From a virus, in IMG/VR virus record IMGVR_UViG_3300013115_000353, positions 1 through 64,000 of that record: DNA of 64,000 nt; one strand, 5' to 3'. The translations under genes were made by a program, and so were the position numbers. Positions 55,405 through 64,000 of this stretch are shown piece after piece; the first letter of the stretch is position 1, and each line of letters begins with the position of its first letter. Below the pieces are notes generated by a model. That model saw nothing but the letters and a program-made list of their open reading frames with translations. It did no database searches and was not told the DNA's origin.

Positions 55405-56247
55405 TTAACTTGCTCTCTTTTTTTTTATCATTTCTAAACGTTCACGTGCAATATCACAATAGTCTTGGGAAATATCAATCCCAACATAGTTTCTCTCATT
55501 CATAGCTGCCATCTTTGTAGTCGTTCCAGAGCCATTAAAAGGATCCAGAACCACATCCCCTGGTTCAGTCCAGGTTAAGATATGATCAGCTGCTAGCTGT
55601 TCCGGAAAGATGGCTGGGTGACCAAATGCAATCTTGTCCTTCGTAGAATAGTTCTTCCCGGTGTTGTACTTCCAAATATTATTACGTGGAGAAAATTCCG
55701 GGATGGGCTTGATATTCCGCTCAATCAATTCGCCCTTCTTGTTACGAATGCTGCCCTTTCCAAAGTGGGTGTAACCTGCCCATCTGTTAGGTTTATCACA
55801 AATCAGATTTGCAGTCTTAGGCTTCGCGCCGTTACTGAATACAAACATATATTCAAAGAGTTGAGAGTAACGATTGCCGTCGCGACGAGCAGGGAAAGAA
55901 CTTCCATTCTTTTCATAAATCATCGTGTCATGCAGCTTGAAACCCTTCTCCATGAAGTATAAAGCCTGTCGAAAAGAGGAGCCAGTTTCGCCACCTTTCA
56001 TGACAGCATCCCCCACTACCCATACGACTACACCACCTTTCTTTACAACTCTGGCTAGCTCGCCAGCAATCTGTTCAAAAGGAAACGAATATCCGTTGTA
56101 CTCTTCCTTCATATCATCAATTAAATCTTGATACGCTCTCAGATTATCATAAGGGGGCGATGTTACCACCATGTCCACTGAGTTGTCTGGTAGTCCTTTA
56201 AGCACTTCAATGCTGTCTCCACAGATGATTTGATTAAGCTGCTTCAA
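55405..56247 (-). CDS. Site-specific DNA methyltransferase (N4-C or N6-A, beta class)
   Basis: 280 residues: 'IICGDSIEVLKGLPDNSVDM' then 'VVTSPPYDNLRAYQD' (motif IV T-S-P-P-Y) near the N-terminus, and motif I 'VVLDPFNGSGTTTKMAAM' near the C-terminus, the beta-class order. Such enzymes are usually part of type II restriction-modification systems or stand alone in phages. Here the gene upstream is a candidate nuclease overlapping it by 14 bases. Confidence 0.9.
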   Translation of the reverse strand: MKQLNQIICGDSIEVLKGLPDNSVDMVVTSPPYDNLRAYQDLIDDMKEEYNGYSFPFEQIAGELARVVKKGGVVVWVVGDAVMKGGETGSSFRQALYFMEKGFKLHDTMIYEKNGSSFPARRDGNRYSQLFEYMFVFSNGAKPKTANLICDKPNRWAGYTHFGKGSIRNKKGELIERNIKPIPEFSPRNNIWKYNTGKNYSTKDKIAFGHPAIFPEQLAADHILTWTEPGDVVLDPFNGSGTTTKMAAMNERNYVGIDISQDYCDIARERLEMIKKKRAS

Positions 56248-56935
56248 TTTCTACTCCTCGGTATTGTGCGATGTCTTCTCTGAGACATTTACACCACTTC
56301 GTCTTTGGGTATACAGAGCCGAGAGAGATGGACTTGCGGTATTCATCAACAAAGTTGACGTGTATCTTGCCCGTGGTGCTGCTGTTGTTGTCTGTTGCCT
56401 CTCCGTTCCAAGCAACGGCACAGTTGTCCAATACTGAGAAATGGACTGCCTTGATAACGTTGGCGAAGGAGAAGGTGTTCTTTGGGATGGGAAGTTCGTA
56501 ATCAAGCTCGTAGCTGACTAAGACATAGCTTTCTGCCTTTCCTTTTCCCTTGGAATGAGTTGAACCCGTCCAGCCGTCAGCGCTCTGGGTGGTTTTCACC
56601 TCAAATGGGATAATGCCGTCGTCTGACGTTATTACACGGAAGTCGTGTCCTGGTGCGTCACCTTCTTCTTTGCCGAGAACGGCAATGCCGAAGTCTTTAC
56701 AGGCTCTGACGAGTGCGAACTCAAAGTCATAGGCAAAACGAACACTTACTGCTGATGTCTGCTGACGCTTTCGCTCTTCGATGGCTTCTGCCCAGTCACG
56801 GATGGTGACGATGCTGTCGTCCATTAGGGCGGCAGGTGCGAAGTGTGCTGCTGCGGTTCTCTCGACGAGGTTGATGACGTGGAGTGCGAACTCCTTGCTT
56901 CTCAAAATTTCAAGTGATTCTTTAAGACTTTTCAT
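56234..56935 (-). CDS. Candidate PD-(D/E)xK restriction endonuclease
   Basis: 233 residues. D98 in 'APGHDFRVIT' and E112-V-K114 in 'IIPFEVKTTQSADG' fit the PD-(D/E)xK nuclease core (acid, then ExK at the end of the next strand), typical of type II restriction enzymes. 'AYDFEFALVRACKDFGIAVL' precedes it as the expected helix. The overlap with a methyltransferase gene supports a restriction-modification pair. Base composition is more GC-rich than its neighbours, suggesting recent gain. Recognition site unknown. Confidence 0.65.
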   Translation of the reverse strand: MKSLKESLEILRSKEFALHVINLVERTAAAHFAPAALMDDSIVTIRDWAEAIEERKRQQTSAVSVRFAYDFEFALVRACKDFGIAVLGKEEGDAPGHDFRVITSDDGIIPFEVKTTQSADGWTGSTHSKGKGKAESYVLVSYELDYELPIPKNTFSFANVIKAVHFSVLDNCAVAWNGEATDNNSSTTGKIHVNFVDEYRKSISLGSVYPKTKWCKCLREDIAQYRGVEIEAA

Positions 56936-57392
56936 CTGTGCTCCCTAGTGCTCCTGCGCCTCTGGCGCTCATTGTAATTGGATATTCATATAATTCGCCA
57001 TCTCTTCGCCTGATGGCTCTAAAGTGGACCACAGGCACCATCACAACTTGTGCGATCTTTGTGCCTGCTTCGATAGTTTGTGTCGTGTTTCCTACATTAT
57101 GAAGATTGATAAACACCTCTCCATCATAACCTGAATCAACAACACACGCCCCCACCAGCAAGCTACGCTTAGCTGCTACGCTAGAACGATTCTTTACTTC
57201 CAACATATAACCATGCGGGACTCCGAATCGTAAACCAGTAGAGAGAATCTTACTCTGTCCTGGGGCAATAGACACTGCCTTGTGTAAGTCGCCGGGCGGG
57301 GGTGAGTACCGCACGTCCAACCCGGCATCCGATGGATTGGCGCGGGCTGGTTCGTTAGCGGTTGGGTGGACTAATGCGTATTCAAGCAGCAT
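56922..57392 (-). CDS. dut: dUTPase
   Basis: 156 residues with all five motifs: 'SDAGLDVRYSP', 'VKNRSSVAAKRS', 'VVDSGYDGEVFINLHN', 'AGTKIAQVVM' and C-terminal 'RGAGALGST'. Trimeric enzyme that turns dUTP into dUMP, lowering uracil in DNA and supplying dTMP synthesis. Overlaps the endonuclease gene by 14 bases. Confidence 0.96.
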   Translation of the reverse strand: MLLEYALVHPTANEPARANPSDAGLDVRYSPPPGDLHKAVSIAPGQSKILSTGLRFGVPHGYMLEVKNRSSVAAKRSLLVGACVVDSGYDGEVFINLHNVGNTTQTIEAGTKIAQVVMVPVVHFRAIRRRDGELYEYPITMSARGAGALGSTDEKS

Positions 57393-57645
57393 TGGTGTTC
57401 CTCTTCTTATTCAGAATAAGATTGTAAGCATCATAGAATTCATCGACGTTCAATTCGCTCTTCATAAAACGATATGCCTTTACGGCAGTGCGAATCTCAT
57501 CGGTGGACAACCACCCGTTGTCACGAAACTCCTTGCGAAGTTCCCTCTTCTGCTCCTTGTATGGTTCCATCGCTTCTTCGATGGCGTTTAATGATCGAAC
57601 ATATTCCAAAATATAACGATCCTTGTCTGTGTTGTTTGTGGCCAT
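57382..57645 (-). CDS. Small helical, possibly DNA-binding protein (87 aa)
   Basis: ATG 57645 with AAAAGGAGG upstream; an in-frame upstream extension is rejected. 'MATNNTDKDRYILEYVRSLN', a coiled segment 'EEAMEPYKEQKRELRKEFRD', then 'NGWLSTDEIRTAVKAYRFMK'. The topology recalls DUF2312/GapR-type nucleoid proteins, but sequence support is weak. First gene of the operon under the promoter at 57668-57696. Confidence 0.6.
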   Translation of the reverse strand: MATNNTDKDRYILEYVRSLNAIEEAMEPYKEQKRELRKEFRDNGWLSTDEIRTAVKAYRFMKSELNVDEFYDAYNLILNKKRNTNAA

Positions 57646-57667
57646 ATATGCCTCCTTTTGTATTATT

Positions 57668-57696
57668 AATATATCAGACTGAAGCGCCTGTGTCAA
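57668..57696 (-). promoter_or_regulatory. Sigma70-type promoter for the dUTPase-IMPDH operon
   Basis: TTGACA (57691-57696), 17-base spacer, TATATT (57668-57673). Followed by ten overlapping genes down to 52681. Confidence 0.85.
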
Positions 57697-57715
57697 GCTT
57701 TTTGTGAGGTTTTAT

Positions 57716-58408
57716 TTAAATTAACACTAATCCAAAAAGCTGATTCATAAAGCTTTTAATTACTTGATCTTTTTCATTGTCCGTCTCACACTCACCGAAC
57801 AAATAATTGAACGTTCTCTTTTCATGGGCTACCTCTTGATAGAGTTTTTCGCTTTCCATCTTCATCCATCTTATTTGTTGTGCATAGTTCTTGGGGGTAG
57901 CAATATTATATCTGTCGGCATATTCCAACAGTACAAAATATTGTCTTTTCTCAAATGCGGCATTAATCTTTTTAAAAGATCCTATCTTCTCATAATATTC
58001 TTTATGCGGGAGAGAGGCATCTATCTTATCGGGATGCAAGATCATTGCCAGTTTCTTATACAGCTTGGTAAACGCTTCACGAACTTCTAAATCATCCTGC
58101 GTACTTTGATATTCATTATCTAAGTTATCGTCGGTGTCCATGTAAATCGATAAAGAGCCCGTAACATCGGGAGGGGGCGCTTCAAAGGAAGATACATCTT
58201 TGACATTATAAACATCTTTGATTCTTTCACGATGTTCTTTATTGAGTTTTTTCACATCAATATCGTTCTTTGCACAATATTGGTGGTAATATATTTCAAA
58301 ATCTGGGGCAGTCTCCTGATTTACTTCCTTAACCAGCTTAAGCTCCTCATGCAAATATTTAAGAGTATGAATACTCCTCTTCCATTTAAGTTTATGCGCA
58401 ACGCCCAC
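57716..58408 (-). CDS. J-domain (DnaJ-like) protein
   Basis: 230 residues. C-terminal J-domain-like segment with the HPD motif at residues 125-127 ('LYKKLAMILHPDKIDASLPH') followed by 'FKKINAAFEKRQYFVLLEYA', helices II and III of a J domain. The N-terminal 100 residues are a charged helix and linker. It would recruit the host DnaK, with GroEL and ClpP completing a phage proteostasis set. The next gene (ClpP 2) starts 13 bases upstream. Confidence 0.72.
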   Translation of the reverse strand: MGVAHKLKWKRSIHTLKYLHEELKLVKEVNQETAPDFEIYYHQYCAKNDIDVKKLNKEHRERIKDVYNVKDVSSFEAPPPDVTGSLSIYMDTDDNLDNEYQSTQDDLEVREAFTKLYKKLAMILHPDKIDASLPHKEYYEKIGSFKKINAAFEKRQYFVLLEYADRYNIATPKNYAQQIRWMKMESEKLYQEVAHEKRTFNYLFGECETDNEKDQVIKSFMNQLFGLVLI

Positions 58409-58421
58409 ATTTTATTCCTCG

Positions 58422-59027
58422 TTATTTGAATTTAAATTCAACTTTTACGTTAATATTTAGAGTAGGAACGTGTAAATGATTAACTAAATTATGACGCCTG
58501 CATTCGTGGGGCGCAAGATACCAGTCGGCATGCCCCCTCTGATGTATAATATCTAAAAAATGTTCTTCGGGCTTTCCGCAATTTTCTGCCATCATCAAAA
58601 AGATCTTTTTATTCAATCTTTCCGTTTCGGCGGCGTCTGATTTGATCTCTTCTACTTTTCCGCCTACCATCGAACTAACATCGTGAATCATTACAGTGGC
58701 ATCAGCATCCATATATCTTTTACCTTCGGCGCCAAAGCTTGCCAATACTGCGCCACATGACATTGCTTTGCCTTGAATAATGGTGGCTACGGGGATTTTA
58801 GAATGTTTAATATCAGATATCATTGACATTAATGAATATACCTGCCCCCCATAACTATCAATTATAATGGGTATAATTGGTTGTCCGGTATTCTGTGCCT
58901 TGCACATCTGTTTCGCAAACTCATTGGCGCTGCTTTCATCAAATTTTCTGACACGAATCACCACTGGCAAGTCTTCCACCAGTTCTTGATCTTTTATCAG
59001 TGGACTAAAGTATTTAATTATATTCAT
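58422..59027 (-). CDS. ClpP-like serine protease 2
   Basis: 201 residues: 'IIIDSYGGQVYSLMSMISDI', nucleophile Ser90 in 'IIQGKAMSCGAVLASFG', His115 in 'ATVMIHDVSSM', then 'HQRGHADWYLAPHECRRHNL'. Close to standard ClpP length, clearly distinct from copy 1. Encoded between DnaE and the J-domain gene. Could form mixed rings with host ClpP or act as a maturation protease. Confidence 0.88.
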   Translation of the reverse strand: MNIIKYFSPLIKDQELVEDLPVVIRVRKFDESSANEFAKQMCKAQNTGQPIIPIIIDSYGGQVYSLMSMISDIKHSKIPVATIIQGKAMSCGAVLASFGAEGKRYMDADATVMIHDVSSMVGGKVEEIKSDAAETERLNKKIFLMMAENCGKPEEHFLDIIHQRGHADWYLAPHECRRHNLVNHLHVPTLNINVKVEFKFK

Positions 59028-59052
59028 TGCGTGTCCCTCCTTAAATAATTAG

Positions 59053-62000
59053 TCAACTCAATCTCTTAAATGTTTTCCCAATAGCGTAAGTTGAGAAGCC
59101 CCACTGTTCATCATATTTCAGCTTTGCCATATATGGTTTATTAAGCAAGATCCTATCTTTCTCGGGCTTGATTCCCCAGCATCGAATTCTTGTCTGTTCG
59201 TTGTTGCTATCGATAACTTCAACAATCCAATAATCTTTACCGTTCTTAGTCTTCTTCGGAACAATCTTGCGGGGAATAAACCAACACACATTCAATAAAC
59301 TATCGAATTCTGAAATCGGTGGAATATATTTGTCGCTCAATTTCTTCAGCATTTTGTCGTCTACCACCAGATTCAAGGGAAAAACTCCCGTAAGATCGGT
59401 TCTAAACTGAATAATTTCTTCCTCTGTGAAGTGTCCTTCCGGACGATAAAGTTCGATATTATCTGCGAGCTTCTTTGTTGTCTTTGGCCGTTCCACAATA
59501 CAGGCAGACCAAAAGTGTTTCATGCCCGTAAATCTGTCATCAATTAAACCCTCCAACGCTCCTCCTCGACAAAGAGCATCCAACGATTTCTTGTTCAGTT
59601 TGCTGTATTTAACGCCTTCTTTGAACAAGAGATCCTCTGCGTTCTCAAATGGACGGTTGTTTAAAATCTGATCAATAGCTGACATCCCCAAGCCTTTGAT
59701 AGAGGTAAGCGGTTGAATCAATGTCTTTCCATCAGCGCTAATCTCCCAGATAACACCCGACTTATTGATGTCGAGCGGTTCGATCTCATACCCATACTTC
59801 TTCGCAACGTTAATTGCTTTTTCTTTTCTACTCTCTGGTTCTTTGTCCAAGAACGCAGCTAGCCACTCTACGGGATAATATGCAAATAGGAAAGCGCACT
59901 GATAAGACAACACACTATAGGAAACAGCATGAGACTTATTAAAACCGTAGCCTGAAAAGTATTCAAAGTTATTCCATAGAGTTTGCGCGCTATCCTTGCT
60001 AATTCCTTTTTCTTCGCATCCTGCGATGAACTTGTTATAAATCTTTCTCTTTGCTGCATTTCCTTTACCTGTTCCTTTCTTTGTTAAAAGCTTGCGTAGT
60101 TTATTTCCCTCGTCCAAAGACAGATCCTTGCCCAACGTGTGGGCAATCTTGGCGATCTGTTCTTGGAAGATCAGGAAACCATATGTTTCCTCCGTAATCT
60201 CCCGTACCTCATCTGTAAGATAAGAGATACGATGTGGATGCTCTCGTGCCTCCATAAAGTCATCGTGCACATTGGCAGCTAGTGGCCCTGGACGGAAGAT
60301 GGAAGTAACAGCGGAGATATCAATAATGTTTCTCGGCTTCACTCTCTTACAGAACTTCTGCGATCCTGGCTCTGTGAACTGAAAGATTCCAGCCCACTTG
60401 CCTGCGTGGAAAATGTCTTCATACACCTTCTGATCATCCAAGTCAATAACATCTGGATGGAGGTGATTATTATAATACGCCTTCACATCTTCAAACGTGG
60501 GCTCTGCGATGTCATGATGACGCTTCAAGATGTGACGAATACACTCCTCAATCATCTTAAGCGTGGAGAGTCCCAAGATATCGAACTTAATGAACCCCAT
60601 AGGCTCCAAGTGTCGAACGTTCTGCCCTTCGCTCCAAGGCGTCTGTCTCACGCCACCAGAGTTAATCAGCGGCATGTAACGGTCTAGATTCTCCGCGACC
60701 ACCACACCCCCAGCATGACGGGAGCAAGAGCGCACCTGTCCCACCAATGCTTCAACGTGAGTCTTGATGTTCGGATATGTTCTCAAAAATTCCTGAAGGG
60801 ATGAACTAAACTCCATAACCTCTTCCCACGTCGGAGCGTATACTCCGGACTTAATACCATGGCGACGTTTGGCTTCGGGTGTTGCCTCGTAGATCATCTT
60901 ACCTGTTACGTTATTAACTTCGGTGTATGGAATACCATACAACTTGGAGATATCCTTAATGAGCGAGCGCAACTGCAGCGTGTTCCAATTCGAGATAGGA
61001 GCAACAGTATCTTCTCCCCACTCCTCAATCAGTGCCTCCTTCAGAGCCATCGGATCCGCTACATCATAGTCGATATCCGGATAATCCGTTGCGTCTGCTC
61101 GTAAGAAACGAGAGAACAGCAGTCCATATTTAATAGGATCGATCTGAGTAATGTTCAGCGCATACGCCACCAATGAGCCTGCAGCTGATCCTCGTCCTGG
61201 GCTCGTGAGCATCGTGCCCAACGCACGATCAGAGATCGCCTTCATGGTAAGGAAGTACTTAGAAAACCCGCGATCATCGATGACCTTGAGTTCGTGCTTA
61301 AGGCGGTTGAGATATTCGTTATTATAAATGAATCCCAACTCCTTTAATCCGTCCATCGAAAGCTTTACCAACGCGTTGGTGGCTGTCATGCCAGCTGGCA
61401 CAACAAAATCCGGCAATCGAACTGTATTATCTGGAAGAAACGCTTCAATCCGATCATGGGCAATTCGATGAGTTTCGGTAATTGAATTTAAAACTAACTC
61501 GTCATCGTAATCATAGTCCTTAGAATACTCCTTGTATGACTCCCACATCTGATCGCCGTTCTTAGGATACAGTTCGTATCCAATCTCCTCTACGCCGGCA
61601 GGAAGCTCATTTCCATCTGCCCAGTCTGGCGTACCCTTACCAAGCCAACCAAGACGCTTGTAAAGCTCGCGATCCTTCCAAGCGTCAGGGTTGGGGTAAT
61701 GGCTATCGGCTGTCGAAATCAGTCCAATGCCAAACTCTTGTGCAGTCTGAATAATATATTGATTCAGTTGATGTTGTTCCTTAATGTTGTTCCATTGAAG
61801 CTCTGCGTACCAGCGATCTCCAAAGATGTCTACCATGCGCTTACTTGTGTCGCGCATTGCAGCTAGCACGGCTTCGTCGCCCTCTTCTCGGTTCTCCCAG
61901 AAGTTGCCGGCATACACACCACCCAGACAAGCAGATGCAGCAATGATGCCTTCTCCATACTTCTCCAACAATGCGTAATCCACGCGAGGGTACCGATAAA

Positions 62001-62469
62001 AATTCTCGGCTTTATAACTCTCGGAGATCAATTTAAAGAGGTTATTTAAGCCCGTCTGGTTCATCGCTAACAGGACTAAATGTCTACGCCTACGTAGGAT
62101 GTCCTGTGTCTTTTTGCTGGCGCCCTCGTCCTCTACAGTGGCGCCTGACGCCTTGTCTGCTTTAAGACTTCGGGCTTTCTTCTTATCTTCCATGGCATTG
62201 GTGTACTCTTCTTTCCACTCTGCGATGGAAGGGATAAAATACGCCTCACAACCAAAGATAGGTTTGAAGTCTTTACCTTCCGCCTGCATCTTCTTGGCGT
62301 GTAACACCTGATACGCCAGCCCGTTCATGTTCCCATGATCAGTTAGCGCTAAGGCATCACTGCCATTCTCATACGCGAAGTCCATATGCGCTTGTGGATA
62401 CCCAATGGCATCAAAAATTGAACCCGCTACACTATGGGCATGTAGCCCAACAAATTTAATATTTTTCAT
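59053..62469 (-). CDS. dnaE: DNA polymerase III alpha subunit (DnaE-type, family C)
   Basis: 1138 residues, close to bacterial DnaE length. N-terminal PHP domain 'FVGLHAHSVAGSIFDAIGYP' and 'ALALTDHGNMNG'. Palm with 'PGRGSAAGSLVAYALNITQI' and catalytic acids in 'DYPDIDYDVAD'. Also 'VRSCSRHAGGVVV', the fingers/HhH region 'FNKSHAVSYSVLSYQCAFLF' and a C-terminal OB-like part. T4-like phages normally use a family B polymerase, so a DnaE beside gp23-type head genes is unusual and implies a host-like replisome. Promoter at 62488-62516. Confidence 0.95.
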   Translation of the reverse strand: MKNIKFVGLHAHSVAGSIFDAIGYPQAHMDFAYENGSDALALTDHGNMNGLAYQVLHAKKMQAEGKDFKPIFGCEAYFIPSIAEWKEEYTNAMEDKKKARSLKADKASGATVEDEGASKKTQDILRRRRHLVLLAMNQTGLNNLFKLISESYKAENFYRYPRVDYALLEKYGEGIIAASACLGGVYAGNFWENREEGDEAVLAAMRDTSKRMVDIFGDRWYAELQWNNIKEQHQLNQYIIQTAQEFGIGLISTADSHYPNPDAWKDRELYKRLGWLGKGTPDWADGNELPAGVEEIGYELYPKNGDQMWESYKEYSKDYDYDDELVLNSITETHRIAHDRIEAFLPDNTVRLPDFVVPAGMTATNALVKLSMDGLKELGFIYNNEYLNRLKHELKVIDDRGFSKYFLTMKAISDRALGTMLTSPGRGSAAGSLVAYALNITQIDPIKYGLLFSRFLRADATDYPDIDYDVADPMALKEALIEEWGEDTVAPISNWNTLQLRSLIKDISKLYGIPYTEVNNVTGKMIYEATPEAKRRHGIKSGVYAPTWEEVMEFSSSLQEFLRTYPNIKTHVEALVGQVRSCSRHAGGVVVAENLDRYMPLINSGGVRQTPWSEGQNVRHLEPMGFIKFDILGLSTLKMIEECIRHILKRHHDIAEPTFEDVKAYYNNHLHPDVIDLDDQKVYEDIFHAGKWAGIFQFTEPGSQKFCKRVKPRNIIDISAVTSIFRPGPLAANVHDDFMEAREHPHRISYLTDEVREITEETYGFLIFQEQIAKIAHTLGKDLSLDEGNKLRKLLTKKGTGKGNAAKRKIYNKFIAGCEEKGISKDSAQTLWNNFEYFSGYGFNKSHAVSYSVLSYQCAFLFAYYPVEWLAAFLDKEPESRKEKAINVAKKYGYEIEPLDINKSGVIWEISADGKTLIQPLTSIKGLGMSAIDQILNNRPFENAEDLLFKEGVKYSKLNKKSLDALCRGGALEGLIDDRFTGMKHFWSACIVERPKTTKKLADNIELYRPEGHFTEEEIIQFRTDLTGVFPLNLVVDDKMLKKLSDKYIPPISEFDSLLNVCWFIPRKIVPKKTKNGKDYWIVEVIDSNNEQTRIRCWGIKPEKDRILLNKPYMAKLKYDEQWGFSTYAIGKTFKRLS

Positions 62470-63356
62470 TCCTTACCCTCATAAGCTATCTTACTATGTT
62501 TGTGTGTCTGTGTCAAGCCTTCTTCTGGCTTTTTTATAATATTTTTTGAACCTAAAAAGTCGCAGTATTCTCGCCACTTAGAGAGATCATAGAACCACTC
62601 CAATTCAAGGCGTGTTGCGTTCTTTTCCCCCACCTCACCGAACACATCTTTAAAATCAAAATGCCGTGCTGACCATCGTTCTTCCAACGGTAGTTTCTCT
62701 GATGGCATTTCACCTGCCGGGGGGTTAACAAATGTCCTAGTTGTCTTTTTGTTTACTGCAGTGCGGCAGGCTTTAAAATCATCTCCAAACATGGTGAAAG
62801 CAAGCGGCAAGTTGTCTTTTGCTGTCTTGCCATCGTGTGTTAGGAAAAAGTTTTCTTTCATACTGGAGATTTGGATCCTGTGCTCTCTCAAGTTATAAAT
62901 GTCATACGCGGACATAGGGAAAGTAATATAATACTTATCAGGCAACAGCCACTTAGATATTTTATATGCCACCTTCCAAGCAGCAAGAATACCATATAAT
63001 GCCCCCCACCCATACGAGTCGCGTCTATCACGATCCTTCGGATGGACAGGTACATAATAAATAGGAATCTCTTTTCTCACACCTTGATAAAATTGAGTAA
63101 ATTTTCGAGAATAATATACAGGATCATATACCCACTCTCCCACCCTCTTTCTGACGATGGGCGCCAAATCATCGTTGGCAACAATCCAGATGGTTTGACA
63201 TCCAGCGATGGCGCACTCGAATACTGCCTTTTGGATAGCTGTGTAGCCAGCATCCACAGGCATCATGACGGCAGGAACATCCATATCGAAATCTGTCTTA
63301 AGGTTTGCCACTGGGATAATACCTGCCAAATGAGAATGGCGCGGAATAGTCGTCAA
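62466..63356 (-). CDS. Nucleotidyltransferase-like (GT-A fold) protein
   Basis: 296 residues: 'LAGIIPVANLKTDFDMDVPA', then 'AIQKAVFECAIAGCQTIWIV', the order of a sugar-nucleotidyltransferase Rossmann-like domain. The usual GGxGTRL loop is replaced, so activity is uncertain. I recall this protein type in uncultured marine phages. It may help in sugar or base modification. Overlaps dnaE by four bases. Confidence 0.55.
   Translation of the reverse strand: MTTIPRHSHLAGIIPVANLKTDFDMDVPAVMMPVDAGYTAIQKAVFECAIAGCQTIWIVANDDLAPIVRKRVGEWVYDPVYYSRKFTQFYQGVRKEIPIYYVPVHPKDRDRRDSYGWGALYGILAAWKVAYKISKWLLPDKYYITFPMSAYDIYNLREHRIQISSMKENFFLTHDGKTAKDNLPLAFTMFGDDFKACRTAVNKKTTRTFVNPPAGEMPSEKLPLEERWSARHFDFKDVFGEVGEKNATRLELEWFYDLSKWREYCDFLGSKNIIKKPEEGLTQTHKHSKIAYEGKE
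62488..62516 (-). promoter_or_regulatory. Sigma70-type promoter for dnaE
   Basis: TTGACA (62511-62516), 17-base spacer, TAAGAT (62488-62493), inside the 3' end of the upstream gene. Confidence 0.72.
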
Positions 63357-64000
63357 AAATGCCTCAAAAATCTATCGTAGGCCATACTAGCCGAATGTAG
63401 ATCTCTGAGTAGATCTTCTTCTTTAAGTTCTGGCATCTCGATAGAATTCTGCCTTTTCCACGACGGATCTTTCTCTTTGCGCTTTGTCCTTGTGATAGAC
63501 GTTGTTCTAAATTTATAATATTTTGGTTTGCCATTTGGTCCGTACCCATTAAATACTCCTTTCATACCTCGGGTTTCCATTTCGGAAATTAGTTTAAATC
63601 GCGCCATTGTTTCGGAAAAATCAAAATCGAGCAAATCTTCTTCCTTGATTCTCGAAACGACGCATGCATCCTTTACCGGGGTGTCTCCATCAATTCTGTC
63701 CGAAGGATAGAACCACACCTCGTTAACGAAGGGGTCTTCTAATTTGATGTAATCAATGTCATGCTTCCCTCCTCGATTGAATGCTATCCAATCATAACAT
63801 ATATAATCTTGTTTCGCAAGTGTTTTTTCTTTCATTCCTGAACAATTTTGATCTCCGAAAAAATAGCAAGTTTCAAAATTTATTTGGGCAATTTTTGAGT
63901 ACTCGTTTGAACATATAACTTTATTCTCGTGCAGTCTCATGCTTTTACATAAATTAGAAAAAGGAACTTTTCCATCGAGTGACAAGAAGAAAAGAAGACG
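63353..64000 (-). CDS. Unknown protein, probably 5'-truncated by the window edge
   Basis: The frame stays open to base 64000; a TTG at 63985 has no ribosome site, so the real start is likely outside. Visible: 'SNEYSKIAQINFETCYFFGD', 'VNEVWFYPSDRIDG', a Lys/Arg-rich 'TSITRTKRKEKDPSWKRQNS'. Several cysteines near the start. No family recognised. It overlaps the nucleotidyltransferase-like gene by four bases and so belongs to the same operon. Confidence 0.55.
   Translation of the reverse strand, partial: RLLFFLSLDGKVPFSNLCKSMRLHENKVICSNEYSKIAQINFETCYFFGDQNCSGMKEKTLAKQDYICYDWIAFNRGGKHDIDYIKLEDPFVNEVWFYPSDRIDGDTPVKDACVVSRIKEEDLLDFDFSETMARFKLISEMETRGMKGVFNGYGPNGKPKYYKFRTTSITRTKRKEKDPSWKRQNSIEMPELKEEDLLRDLHSASMAYDRFLRHF

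Overview
The window looks like part of a large tailed-phage genome (Caudoviricetes, T4-like head genes). The left edge holds a partial gp23-type major capsid protein, with an acidic scaffold-like gene just before it. Almost every gene is on the minus strand, and genes are packed with ATGA or TAATG stop/start overlaps. Three or four tRNA genes are present, and there are no ribosomal RNA or housekeeping genes. The phage also carries a bacterial-type DNA polymerase III alpha subunit, a GroEL, two ClpP-like proteases, a J-domain protein, dUTPase, an IMP dehydrogenase homologue, thioredoxin and glutaredoxin. Exported proteins (lipoboxes, signal peptides, a c-type cytochrome) point to a Gram-negative host. 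The choice-of-anchor/VWA lipoprotein is of a type I associate with Myxococcota or Bdellovibrio-like bacteria, but that host guess is inference. Layout, read in the direction of transcription (right to left). At 64.0-57.7 kb are a partial unknown gene, a nucleotidyltransferase-like protein, DnaE, a ClpP and a J-domain protein. At 57.7-52.7 kb is one operon of overlapping genes under a single sigma70-like promoter: dUTPase, a candidate restriction endonuclease with its methyltransferase, a second (Dam-like) methyltransferase, a zinc protein, thioredoxin, IMPDH and two small regulators. At 52.6-45.7 kb are an acidic virion-like protein, a second ClpP, GroEL and companions. At 45.6-36.7 kb are a 1441-residue giant protein, a membrane-anchored trypsin-like protease, fibre genes and a nucleotidyltransferase. 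At 36.7-14.1 kb is an accessory region with more than 40 small SH3-like 'GDLV' genes in tandem, interrupted by a MoxR ATPase/VWA-metallopeptidase pair, zinc-knuckle and other conserved phage proteins, tRNAs and a candidate structured RNA. At 14.1-0 kb are an exported VWA lipoprotein, a trypsin-like protease and a cytochrome c, then LamG, Nudix and a second giant protein, a large fibre gene, the scaffold and the capsid. Three systems stand out. (1) In the GDLV array the ribosome-binding site and first codons of each gene also encode the last residues (EVINESR) of the gene before it, so gene junctions are near-identical and in register: a natural recombination cassette. (2) Eleven promoters with a 17-bp spacer serve this region; each has a pair of TTGACA-like boxes 11 bp apart upstream of its -35, and some fire onto leaderless genes. 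(3) Several unrelated proteins (two giant paralogues, a Nudix hydrolase, a nucleotidyltransferase, a small protein) begin with a short peptide ending in L-x-E, like the T4 capsid-targeting sequence cut by the prohead protease. They may be a set of head-packaged, injected proteins. All names come from reading motifs; no database search was run.
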